A stretch of 64,000 bases of DNA from the NCBI RefSeq assembly GCF_030812775.1, contig NZ_JAUSTI010000002.1, forward strand, positions 186,001 through 250,000. Direction: 5' to 3'. The translations under genes were made by a program, and so were the position numbers. The notes below the pieces were generated by a model. The model was not told where the DNA came from. It saw only the letters and a list, made by a program, of their open reading frames with translations, and did no database searches. This document shows positions 56,101 to 64,000 of this stretch, one piece after another; position 1 is the stretch's first letter, and each line of letters begins with the position of its first letter. The DNA comes from Paenibacillus tundrae (lineage in GTDB: Bacteria > Bacillota > Bacilli > Paenibacillales > Paenibacillaceae).

Positions 56101-58089
56101 TTATCCAATAAAGTTATTATTCAGGTCGTTTAAAGAGCCACTGATTACGGAAAATCCAGTTGGTCTAATAATTTCTAAGCCGATCTCCGTCCAACGTTCC
56201 TGAGGAATTTCGGTAAAGTAAAACGCATGCTTTTGCCCTGGCGCTAACTCAGGGATTACATTGACAATGCGTTCACTCTGCGGATCATTCCATTCCAACG
56301 TATATCCAGATACTCGATGACATGGAATATCATTACGTACCTCAACGAATAAGACTAGTTTGCCTAACTCTGAGCTAACACTTACGGTGATCGGTGACGC
56401 TAATTGACGTAATACTTCATAAGAGGGCTTAGGCATACCGCTAAGGCTCATCGATCCGTGTACACGTTGCCGAAGCCTGCCATCGCCTTCCTCACCCATC
56501 TGTGTCCGATAATCGTTCAGACTGAAATAAATGAGCGCGGCGATCTCTGAATGCTTACGATACTCCCTCGTATTCTCCAATAGAATCTGTACCCGCCGCT
56601 CGTCTCCACCTTCAAAAGCAGGTTCACAGAGTCCATACTCAGCAACTACTACAGGTTTGTTAGGTATTCCTTTCGTTATGCTTCGAATGACTTCTGGGCG
56701 ATCTAACTCACCATGCCATGTACCGATATAATCATTCCACATGATCAAATCACCTGCACCCGTTGTATCCTGTGCGGGATTATCATGTACTGTATTTGAT
56801 ACGTAGTTGATAAATCTTGTGTCATCAAGTTGCTCTACCTGAGATTTAAGTTTATCAAAGTACAGATTCGTCATTTCAGATTGACCGTTCAGCTCATTGC
56901 CAAGTCCCCATGCGTAAATACAAGGGTGATTGTAATGACGATGAATCATCTCTTCGGCATGTTGCATCGAGATGTTCAGCCATTCGTCTCCGGGTTCACT
57001 TGGTGTCTGCCAGTGAGGAATCTCCTCTTGCACAAGTAAGCCATGCCGATCACACCAGTCCAACAGCTTGCTATCTTGTTGCCAGTGGAAACGGGTAATG
57101 ACACAGTTTGCGTGTTTAATATGGTGAAGCATCTCAGCAAGCTGTTCAGCTGTCTCGGCCATGCCATGCTCCGGATTCGATCCTGGCATCCACTCAACAC
57201 CAAAGAGTCTCACAGGCTCGCGGTTAAGCAATAATGTACTGCCATCGGAGCGAATCTCTCTAAAACCTAGTGCAGTTGATACCTCATCCGAGAGAACGCC
57301 ATCTGCGTATATGGCAAGATGAACCGTATATAAGTGAGGATGGTCAAAGTGCCACAGCTTCAGCTGGTCTACCTTGATATCGCTAAAGTATAGGAATCCA
57401 TCCGTTTCAGCGATCTCCCATTCCTGTGACTTTAAGAGACCTTCTTCATTAGAGAGGGTCACTTTCAACTGCAAAGACTTGATATCTGACTCAGAGCTGA
57501 GCTCCCACAACCGAATTGCACCAGATAACAAACCATATGTAGCCGTCGTTCCAGGCACATCATCTTCAAAGAACGGAATTGCTTGGAGCTTGGAATAGTC
57601 AATCGCCACATCGCCACTAACGATCAGTGATACACCTCGAATAATACCGCCATCGTCTGCCCAATCGAAACTATTTCCTAACGGAAGTGCAGTCTGACTA
57701 TTCGCATTGTTGACAGAGACGATAATACGATTGTCTGCATTACAATGAATGAAGTCGGAGATATCGACGATATATGAAGTGTACCCTGAATGTGCGTGCT
57801 CCCCTGCTCGTTTTCCGTTTACCCATACCACTGCATCACGATATACCGCATCAAACTGGAGTCGAAGCAGTTTACCCTCCCAATCCGTAGATACGAACAA
57901 GTCATAGCTATACCAGCCCTTGCCACGAAACTCCTCTAAGCCCTCGTGTACATTCCATGTATGGGGAATATTTATGCTCTCGCCTGAGGAAAGACCTTGT
58001 TCATACCACTTTAGAGATAGACCTTCATTCCTATGATCTGCCTGAAACAACCAAGAATCTTCTAATGGAACTATTATTCTCGCGCTCAC
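56101..58089 (-). CDS. GH2-family beta-glycosidase (galactosidase/glucuronidase type)
   Basis: About 662 residues from a GTG with GAGAGGG 6 nt upstream; an ATG seven codons earlier (58110) is possible. Jelly-roll sugar-binding, immunoglobulin-like and TIM-barrel domains in GH2 order, with acid/base Glu in WGLGNELNG and nucleophile Glu in VVVAEYGLCEP (406 and 491 in the longer reading). FNIPHTWN and FDAVYRDAVVWVNGK are N-terminal hallmarks. There is no signal peptide. Substrate (beta-galactoside, glucuronide or mannoside) cannot be settled. It stands alone with no private regulator. Confidence 0.88.
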   Translation of the reverse strand: MSARIIVPLEDSWLFQADHRNEGLSLKWYEQGLSSGESINIPHTWNVHEGLEEFRGKGWYSYDLFVSTDWEGKLLRLQFDAVYRDAVVWVNGKRAGEHAHSGYTSYIVDISDFIHCNADNRIIVSVNNANSQTALPLGNSFDWADDGGIIRGVSLIVSGDVAIDYSKLQAIPFFEDDVPGTTATYGLLSGAIRLWELSSESDIKSLQLKVTLSNEEGLLKSQEWEIAETDGFLYFSDIKVDQLKLWHFDHPHLYTVHLAIYADGVLSDEVSTALGFREIRSDGSTLLLNREPVRLFGVEWMPGSNPEHGMAETAEQLAEMLHHIKHANCVITRFHWQQDSKLLDWCDRHGLLVQEEIPHWQTPSEPGDEWLNISMQHAEEMIHRHYNHPCIYAWGLGNELNGQSEMTNLYFDKLKSQVEQLDDTRFINYVSNTVHDNPAQDTTGAGDLIMWNDYIGTWHGELDRPEVIRSITKGIPNKPVVVAEYGLCEPAFEGGDERRVQILLENTREYRKHSEIAALIYFSLNDYRTQMGEEGDGRLRQRVHGSMSLSGMPKPSYEVLRQLASPITVSVSSELGKLVLFVEVRNDIPCHRVSGYTLEWNDPQSERIVNVIPELAPGQKHAFYFTEIPQERWTEIGLEIIRPTGFSVISGSLNDLNNNFIG

Positions 58090-58348
58090 TCTGATCCCTC
58101 TCTCTACCATGTTGTTTAGTTCATGATATAAGAGTTACCGATCGATGACCATTGAATATCCTCTGAATGTCATGGACAATATTGTGAGCGAAATATGGCA
58201 ACCATCCTAGCAATCAACAAGATAAGCAATATAACTACAAATGCAAATACAAATAAGAACAAGTAATATGTTAGTCCGTACAAGATTCCATGACAAGCGC
58301 ATAGATCGTAGCCTCTTTTATTATTTTCAATTGAAGTTCCCTTCCATG

Positions 58349-59095
58349 TTATGTATTGATAATTTGAATATTATGAATATTCATTTTCTTCCCGGCATAT
58401 GCCTCATTATCACAACGAAGTTTGACCTCTACTTTATGTTCACTTGACTCAATAAAACGAATCGTTTGATCTGCTAAGTTGATGTTTAGTGCACCTTCAT
58501 GCTCCTCATAATCGTCGAAGAGAGCATAAATAATGTTACGATCCTCATCTTCTAGTCTTCCGTAGATCGTGACTTCAAGAATGCCTTCAATACCGTTCTC
58601 ACTGCTATTGGGAACCATATACTGTTCCATAAAACTCTTGGATTTTTCATCGTTTAATTGCTGAAGAAAGAATTGAAAAGGAACTCCTTTAAATGTAGGT
58701 AAATAGGAGTTTCGCCATGGCATCGTTTTATTCAATAGATTGAAAAACCACCGAAACCTCAAAGGCTCTGGAAAAGTTACGTTGATCTGCCGGTCAGTTA
58801 ATTTCTGATACACTTCATCTATATTCTCAACTTCTAGAGCAAAACCAACTAAACCTCTGTGTCCTTCATTATACTTATTAGTCCATTCCTTCACCCATCC
58901 TCCCCCGTCCGCTTTTTTAATATGTACTAATTCAAAATACTCTTTGCCCATCCACAGATTGGATACTTTAAAACCTTTTGTCCCTTTGCCCCATTTAGGC
59001 ATATAGGGTAGGCCGATAGAATGAACAGAAGTAATATATTGCTTACTTTCTTGGAACGACCTGTCAACATTGACGACTAAATGATCAATTTTCAT
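58349..59095 (-). CDS. VOC-superfamily (glyoxalase-like) protein
   Basis: 248 residues. Paired beta-alpha-beta-beta-beta modules begin at MKIDHLVVNVDR, with a glutamate-bearing KEYFELVHI and GFALEVENIDEVYQKL, as in glyoxalase-like (VOC) proteins that bind a metal between two modules. The N-terminal His5 and the E of YFELVHI fit a metal site; the partner residues are less clear. Such proteins include resistance and ring-cleaving enzymes. No context supports a substrate. The ATG has GGAGCC upstream; the downstream interval 58111-58348 shows nothing further. Confidence 0.7.
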   Translation of the reverse strand: MKIDHLVVNVDRSFQESKQYITSVHSIGLPYMPKWGKGTKGFKVSNLWMGKEYFELVHIKKADGGGWVKEWTNKYNEGHRGLVGFALEVENIDEVYQKLTDRQINVTFPEPLRFRWFFNLLNKTMPWRNSYLPTFKGVPFQFFLQQLNDEKSKSFMEQYMVPNSSENGIEGILEVTIYGRLEDEDRNIIYALFDDYEEHEGALNINLADQTIRFIESSEHKVEVKLRCDNEAYAGKKMNIHNIQIINT

Positions 59096-59192
59096 ATCCG
59101 ACGGCTCCTATCTTCCCATGTACTCTATGGTTTGTTATGTTTCAGATATTCTATCATATGTTGGTTATTATCTGGTTACTTAATTATAGATC

Positions 59193-59217
59193 AAAAAAGC
59201 CGCTAAATTAGCGACTT
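59193..59217 (-). terminator. Terminator (repeat family member 2) after the broken SDR
   Basis: Minus strand AAGTCGCT-AATTT-AGCGGCTTTTTT, the same as at 13173 and 61930 except for the loop. Confidence 0.8.
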
Positions 59218-59317
59218 AGTAAATAAAAAGCTTTAATGTCTCGCGGAAAAACCATCGAGTTTCTTCATTTCTGCATCTACATCCGTACGAGCAAAAAAAC
59301 AAAAATGAACTCACCTG

Positions 59318-59723
59318 TTATTGTTGAAGCACTTGTGGATACAGAGCAGAGATGCCGCCCGCCAAGCCTTGCTGAACACCTCGACTTACTTCATCAGCAA
59401 TAATCTCATAAAGTCCAGATTGTATTCCGTCAATTGCAGTCTTGGCAATATCTATTTTCAATTACCGGTGCAAAAGCGCGAATTATCGATAGCATTCCGA
59501 ATACTTGCGTGTTAAATTCCAAATGAATATCGTGAAGCTCACCTGACAGCAAAGAAGCTCCTGTAGAAGAACCAGCATTGTTAACAAGCAACGTTGCATC
59601 CACTGCGATTTCGGACGCAGCCTTCACAGATTCAGGATCGGTAATATCAAGCTGCAGTGGAATTGCTCCCGGCAAATGAATCGATTCAGGATTTCTTGCT
59701 CCAGCGTACACTCGCTGCTTCAC
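59318..59723 (-). pseudogene. Decayed short-chain dehydrogenase (N-terminal loss and internal deletion)
   Basis: The 59723-59430 frame reads QRVYAGARNPESIHLPGAIPLQLDITDPESV then LLVNNAGSSTGASLLSG, the middle of an SDR without its N-terminal TGxxxGxG loop. Near 59455 the sequence jumps into another frame, DIAKTAIDGIQSGLYEIIADEVSRGVQQGLAG, the family's C-terminal tail, and stops at 59318-59320. The catalytic Tyr-Lys region is lost between them. The adjacent terminator still stands. Confidence 0.75.
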
Positions 59724-59741
59724 TTGTCCGCTATATCATAA

Positions 59742-61352
59742 TTATAACTTTATCTCTACATTTCGACTCGGATCACTGTATTTATATATACCAGGATTTA
59801 AGTCTAGCGTAGCATCCAGTGGTATATCACGATAAGTATCTATATTTACTCCCGTAGATACCATACCTTTGGGAGTGATCTCGGGAACAATTTCTTTACC
59901 GTTAATACGTAACGTAGTTTGGTTAACTCCCCTGAAATCAGGCGATGTTGAAGAAGACTCCACCATCAAGCTTTGCCCATCCATATAATACGTAAACTGA
60001 ATTTCTAACCCATCCACCTGAAGTTTAGTGTGCTGCTTTTCTGTTGTTGGCTTATGAAGTGTAACCCAGTTCTTCGTCGTATCCCGTTTCTCCACTACAG
60101 CATCTTGCAATATCAGTTTCATAGGAACAGCAGACCAGTCTTTGTACCACACGGGAGATTCAAACTGAAAATAATGCTGATAGCCTTCAGCCTGATCTCC
60201 TTTCAAATATCGCCCACCCGTAATCTTCTGATCTCCAATAAGTAACTCTGTTGTATTGTAGTGAACGATACCTTTCGCCAGCGAATCTTTCTTGTTGATC
60301 CGAACTTGAATATCTAATGGAGTAATGGCTAGTTGATCGATGCTAACACCTGTTCTTTCTCGAAATTCGGGACTCGTGTTCAATGATTTAGAATACATCG
60401 CTTCACTCGCTTTTTTTCCATCTGCTTTAAAATCAAACGTCCATGTACCTTCGATTCTCTTCGCCTCTTTAATATAATTGAAATGAAGATTCGAACTCTT
60501 CCATTCACTCTCGGACATGTTGAATACCTGTTCAATTAACAAGTCTGACCCTTCGTTGGGTAAAATCGTTGGAATAGCATTCCATTCATTATCGTGATTA
60601 TGCATTATGATATGAGGATTTCCACGTCCTAAATCTGTCGGTGATGCCGCCACTTTATAACGAACAATTGTTTGATCTCCAACATGTCGAACCGATTGCA
60701 TATGAATTGTGGGATACTGTGCAACTCCGGTAACAATCATCTCATCAGTTTCATGTTTGGATGCTAAAGGAATATCTATATCACGGTACAAAATTAAATT
60801 TTGCGCTTTAAAGGTATACTTTTTGGCGTCATCCTTCAGCGTATCAGGTGTTTCATAGACTCCCAGGAGCTTCTGGCTATCCGGATCGTAGCCCAAATAA
60901 CCATAGACTTTTGCTGTTCCAGCAGGCCCGATCAAGGTATTGGTCTCAGTAGCAAACCCAGTATATTGTGTTAGATTAGTTCCAGTACTCAGAGATATAA
61001 GCATTTTCATCTTTTCTCCGTCAGTCACCACACCATTCAAATTCATGGTCACCCCTGCATTGGAGGATTGCAGATCATACTGTTGTCCAATGTCATTTTG
61101 CAATGCGTTGGCGACGTTCCGACCACCCATCCGATCCCAATCAATCGTGACACTGGCGAATACAGGGATAGCCACGAGTAAGAAGCAAGAAAATGCGATC
61201 CCAACGGGGATAGCTTTAATTCGATGTAACACCCCACTTCGTGAAGATTGCGTGTTGGCTTGACGCTGATGCACTTCCTTTTCTATGGCTGACCACATGA
61301 CATCATAATCTGGCTGAGGAGTATTCTTATCGTTTTTAATATGCTGATTCAC
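59742..61352 (-). CDS. DUF4179-type membrane anti-sigma factor
   Basis: 536 residues. A cytoplasmic tail of about 45 residues (NTPQPDYDVMWSAIEKEVHQRQ), one transmembrane helix (about 48-68, PVGIAFSCFLLVAIPVFASV), then a large extracellular part beginning with a DUF4179-like beta domain (TIDWDRMGGRNVANALQNDIGQQYDLQSSNAGVTMNLNGVVTDGEKMKMLISL) and further beta-rich repeats. It overlaps the ECF sigma stop by 17 nt, so it probably sequesters that factor and may respond to an envelope signal. About 200 residues longer than the anti-sigma of the other ECF pair in this window. Confidence 0.8.
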   Translation of the reverse strand: MNQHIKNDKNTPQPDYDVMWSAIEKEVHQRQANTQSSRSGVLHRIKAIPVGIAFSCFLLVAIPVFASVTIDWDRMGGRNVANALQNDIGQQYDLQSSNAGVTMNLNGVVTDGEKMKMLISLSTGTNLTQYTGFATETNTLIGPAGTAKVYGYLGYDPDSQKLLGVYETPDTLKDDAKKYTFKAQNLILYRDIDIPLASKHETDEMIVTGVAQYPTIHMQSVRHVGDQTIVRYKVAASPTDLGRGNPHIIMHNHDNEWNAIPTILPNEGSDLLIEQVFNMSESEWKSSNLHFNYIKEAKRIEGTWTFDFKADGKKASEAMYSKSLNTSPEFRERTGVSIDQLAITPLDIQVRINKKDSLAKGIVHYNTTELLIGDQKITGGRYLKGDQAEGYQHYFQFESPVWYKDWSAVPMKLILQDAVVEKRDTTKNWVTLHKPTTEKQHTKLQVDGLEIQFTYYMDGQSLMVESSSTSPDFRGVNQTTLRINGKEIVPEITPKGMVSTGVNIDTYRDIPLDATLDLNPGIYKYSDPSRNVEIKL

Positions 61353-61854
61353 TACTTCTCATCTCCTTTAGTTGGGGTGCCACCATTGTATTAAGAAGTT
61401 TTAGCCCTTTGTTTAATCTCGACTTTGCCGTTCCTTCAGGGATATTCATCACTTTAGAAATCTCAGGTATGGTCAGCTCATTGATGAACCGCAGCACAAT
61501 GACCATTCTAATTTTGTCAGGAAGCTCGCTGTATAGCCCTTCAAGTTCTTCTTGGGTTTCCCGATGAGTTAGACGCTTTTCCACAGGATTATCATCCTGA
61601 GATTTGGATAACAAATAGTGGCGCACTTCTTTCATCCAGCCTGTTTTACGTCTTCTAATCACACTGTTACACTCATTCGAAGCAATTCTTAATATCCAAG
61701 ACTTCATGTTCCTTACCTTCGTTCTGTCAGCCATGATCACTTTGACAAATACTTCTTGGCATAGATCCTCTGCGTCTGCCTGATTTTTCATCACATAGTA
61801 GCAAAAATAATATACATCCTCTCGATACAGCTCGAAAATTTCCCGATCCGTCAT
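61336..61854 (-). CDS. ECF-type RNA polymerase sigma factor
   Basis: 172 residues. Region 2 (REDVYYFCYYVMKNQADAEDLCQEVFVKVIM, SWILRIASNECNSVIRRRK) and region 4 (LPDKIRMVIVLRFINELTIPEISKVMNIPEGTAKSRLNKGLKLL). It overlaps the membrane anti-sigma by 17 nt. The ATG lies in an AAGGGGGTGCAGA context. Its regulon is unknown; the second such unit in the window. Confidence 0.93.
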   Translation of the reverse strand: MTDREIFELYREDVYYFCYYVMKNQADAEDLCQEVFVKVIMADRTKVRNMKSWILRIASNECNSVIRRRKTGWMKEVRHYLLSKSQDDNPVEKRLTHRETQEELEGLYSELPDKIRMVIVLRFINELTIPEISKVMNIPEGTAKSRLNKGLKLLNTMVAPQLKEMRSSESAY

Positions 61855-61929
61855 TCTGCACCCCCTTTGTGGTTGTCAGTAATAAGACTAATAAAGCTAT
61901 GTATTCGTTCATTTTATAGAAACCCAAAG

Positions 61930-61954
61930 AAAAAAGCCGCTAGATTAGCGACTT
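61930..61954 (-). terminator. Terminator of the GNAT gene (repeat family member 3)
   Basis: Minus strand AAGTCGCT-AATCT-AGCGGCTTTTTT, 9 nt past the stop. Confidence 0.8.
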
Positions 61955-61962
61955 TGAACTCA

Positions 61963-62361
61963 TCAAATGGTTCTTGGTATTAAAAACGCCCTATCTGTTT
62001 TCTCAAAGCCAAGTTGAGGATAATATTCCATCGCCGTAGGTGCAGAGAGCAACAATAATGCTACCTCTTCGCCTAGATGGCTACGTACACGTTCGATAAG
62101 CTGTTTTCCAATACCATTTCTCTGATACTCCTTACTCACCGCTAGATCTGATAAATAACAACAATACGCAAAATCCGTAATTGCTCTTGCAAGTCCAATT
62201 AACTTGTCATCATGCCAAGCAGAAACCGTAAGCGTTGCATTCTCAATCATTCGTTGAATTCGATCTCGATCCTCTACAGGACGTTTAATTCCGGAGCTTC
62301 TAAATACGTTCTGAACATCCTCTGGCTTAAGATTGGCATTCATTTTATACACAATGTCCAT
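61963..62361 (-). CDS. GNAT-family N-acetyltransferase
   Basis: 132 residues from the ATG at 62361 (GTGGGG 7 nt upstream). Motif A is clear: LAVSKEYQRNGIGKQLIERV, with R-x-x-G-x-G for acetyl-CoA, preceded by the CYLSDL strand and followed by LLLSAPTAMEYYPQLGFEKTDRAF. These small GNATs acetylate amines, antibiotics or proteins; the substrate is not evident. Monocistronic. Confidence 0.88.
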   Translation of the reverse strand: MDIVYKMNANLKPEDVQNVFRSSGIKRPVEDRDRIQRMIENATLTVSAWHDDKLIGLARAITDFAYCCYLSDLAVSKEYQRNGIGKQLIERVRSHLGEEVALLLLSAPTAMEYYPQLGFEKTDRAFLIPRTI

Positions 62362-62475
62362 TGATGCACCCCACAATTTATTTTAATGTACAACGAACAT
62401 ATTAGAATATTGGTAGGGTGTGAAGATCCAATCTGCATGAAATGGACTAGTCCAATCTGATTCGTCTGTACAATA

Positions 62476-63417
62476 TTATGATCCAAACGCTTCTAACAAA
62501 CGAGTAACTTCATCGGCAGTAATCGGGATTACTCCGCCATGTCGCTTATGGGTCTTACCTAGGTCATACGCATCCTTATCCACCACCCGGAAATCTCCAC
62601 TGTCGAGATCTGAGGTTAATAAAGGAAGATAACCATCACCCTTAGCAAATTGATCCACGATCAAACACCATTCATTACGGTCATTCATCTTATAAATCTG
62701 AGGACCTTCTACGCCAGGAATCGCCTCCAAAATAGGAGCAGATAGCGGAACGAACGCATCCTTATCCAAGGAAGAACCCTTCTCTACCCGAATATTTTTC
62801 GTCGTTTCATCTTTCGTATAACGGTAGTAGCTCCCATTGTGCGCGATAATGGTTGTGTCGATAATGTGGTTCTCTCGCTCAATATATAACTCCGTCGGAG
62901 TAAAGCTTCGGAAGTCCTTGGTTCGTGAACTATAGATTTTCTGTTTACGTTCGGTTTCAGAAGAGTCAGAAGCTCCTCTTCTCGTTGCCGACGCCCAGAA
63001 TACTAGAAATTCATCTGTCGCCTCGTCATAGATAGCTTCAGGTGCCCATACACAGCCCGCGTCGGATACACCAACGGTAACTGCGCGAGGCGATGACCAA
63101 TGCACTAAATCCTCAGATTCCCATACAATAATGTCTTTGCTTCCTTCATTTACTGCTGCATCCCAGCCTTTACCGCTTGCAATCCGAAGATCGGTAGCAA
63201 TCAGATAAAAACGGTTATCCTTAGGAGAGCGAATGATAAATGGATCCCGAACTCCTTTCTCCCCAATCGCTGATCGCAAAACCGGTAAATCTTGATTCAA
63301 ATCTTGCCAATGCAGCCCATCCTCACTGTACGAGAAGTAGACCTGTTCACCATCCGCACTTTCTCCAATAAAATGAACTAGAAGATAACCCGTATAAGGT
63401 ACATGTTGTCCTGTCAC
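62476..63417 (-). CDS. GH43-family glycosidase (arabinosidase/xylosidase type)
   Basis: 313 residues from a GTG with AAGGAG about 9 nt upstream. Five-bladed beta-propeller blocks: YFSYSEDGLHW, KGVRDPFII (the Asp region), DIIVWESEDLVHW, GCVWAPEAIYDE (the WAPE hallmark), FLVFWASATRRG, IDTTIIAHNGSYYR and EGPQIYKMN, where the Glu is the likely general acid. No signal peptide, so it acts on oligosaccharides after uptake. With the GH51 enzyme at 34 kb it would fit arabinoxylan or arabinan use, though the two genes are not linked. Confidence 0.85.
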   Translation of the reverse strand: MTGQHVPYTGYLLVHFIGESADGEQVYFSYSEDGLHWQDLNQDLPVLRSAIGEKGVRDPFIIRSPKDNRFYLIATDLRIASGKGWDAAVNEGSKDIIVWESEDLVHWSSPRAVTVGVSDAGCVWAPEAIYDEATDEFLVFWASATRRGASDSSETERKQKIYSSRTKDFRSFTPTELYIERENHIIDTTIIAHNGSYYRYTKDETTKNIRVEKGSSLDKDAFVPLSAPILEAIPGVEGPQIYKMNDRNEWCLIVDQFAKGDGYLPLLTSDLDSGDFRVVDKDAYDLGKTHKRHGGVIPITADEVTRLLEAFGS

Positions 63418-63625
63418 AATGTAACACTCCTTCTAAGATCTAATAGAGGTACGTAGTCTCGTTGTGCTTAAATGTCCTATCAGTTGCCAGGCTTCAACTT
63501 GTAAAAGTGAGCTTTGGAACAACTGTTAGTAAGGACTATATACATATTAAATGATTAGGGAGGGTTAAATAAATAGTTTTAATCCATGATCAGCTTGTTT
63601 AGAGCGAATCATTATCACGATACCT

Positions 63626-64000
63626 CTATTGAAGCAGGTTCACGAACCTCTTACTAATCGTATAATTGATATCTTCGGGAACGGGTTGCAATCCAGGTTG
63701 AAGGGATTCAACATTCGTCAGGATACGATATGCTGCATGCGAGATTAACCCAAAGCCCATATCCATAATCTCAATAGGGTTGCCATCAGCTCCTGCTAGG
63801 TTAAGCGGGTTAGCCTGATGCAGTAAATAGATGCTTTTCTCAGCATACGTTATTCGTTCAATACCGTCTTTGACGACTTCAACAGACTTCGAAGCCTTCT
63901 TCAATTCGCCCACATTGATTTCAAACCCATAATGCCCTGAGTTAGCAAGAATAACTTTTTCTTTGAACAACGAAATATGCTGCTCGTTAATCACATTAAA
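63626..64000 (-). CDS. S-adenosylhomocysteinase-like protein, C-terminal part (cut by window edge)
   Basis: 125 codons are visible and the frame stays open to the right edge, so the start lies outside. The sequence ILANSGHYGFEINVGEL, YLLHQANPLNLAGADGNPIEIMDMGFGL matches the C-terminal part of AdoHcy hydrolase and its NAD-binding domain. That enzyme splits AdoHcy to adenosine and homocysteine. The tail after NPIEIMD is unusual (ISHAAYRILTNVESLQPGL) and lacks the typical YRY end, so it may be a divergent NAD-dependent relative. Nothing is visible in 63418-63625. Confidence 0.7.
   Translation of the reverse strand, partial: FNVINEQHISLFKEKVILANSGHYGFEINVGELKKASKSVEVVKDGIERITYAEKSIYLLHQANPLNLAGADGNPIEIMDMGFGLISHAAYRILTNVESLQPGLQPVPEDINYTISKRFVNLLQ

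Overview
The window reads as chromosomal DNA of a spore-forming Gram-positive bacterium, most likely Paenibacillus or a close relative. The signs are moderately AT-rich sequence, strong AGGAGG-type ribosome binding sites with frequent TTG and GTG starts, a lone GerB-type germination permease, a tRNA-Trp T-box leader, a PyrR-type attenuator, S-layer-homology (SLH) domains and many glycoside hydrolases with private regulators. No rRNA, tRNA, CRISPR array, insertion sequence or prophage gene was seen. The species call is inference.

Layout. 1-6.8 kb: a trigger-factor-like protein cut by the left edge, an M16C zinc peptidase, an HxlR regulator beside an SDR reductase, and small unknown proteins. 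6.9-14.7 kb: a CPBP membrane protease convergent with a T-box-controlled trpS, an orphan germination permease, an FAD oxidoreductase, a TetR/hydrolase divergent pair and a WYL regulator. 14.7-17.7 kb: codBA (cytosine uptake and deamination) behind a leader that looks like a PyrR attenuator. 17.7-25.4 kb: a three-gene unknown cluster, then a two-component system next to an ABC exporter, with a 24-bp palindrome between them. 25.5-36 kb: an acetoacetate decarboxylase/reductase pair with a divergent LysR; a GH4 glycosidase with a divergent AraC; a GH51 arabinofuranosidase with a divergent ArsR-type fusion regulator; and stress or maintenance genes (DinB fold, ClbS fold, Nudix). 37-38.7 kb: an ECF sigma/anti-sigma pair.

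38.9-50.6 kb is one minus-strand cluster: FCD-domain regulator, hydantoinase/oxoprolinase A and B subunits, a spermidine-type ABC importer (binding protein, ATPase, two permeases), an M24 metallopeptidase and an MFS transporter. It starts at a good sigma-A promoter and ends at a good terminator, so it looks like a dedicated uptake and ring-opening pathway for a cyclic amide or imide substrate. This is the best candidate for an undescribed system. 50.7-64 kb holds an SLH-anchored GH3 hexosaminidase, two decayed genes, a secreted inositol-phosphatase-like enzyme, a GH2 enzyme, a VOC protein, a broken SDR, a second ECF/anti-sigma pair, a GNAT protein, a GH43 enzyme, and an S-adenosylhomocysteinase-like C-terminus cut by the right edge.

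Most catabolic modules here pair one or two enzymes with a private regulator, and several regulators have visible dyads or repeats beside them. All product calls rest on motifs read by eye; no database search was possible.
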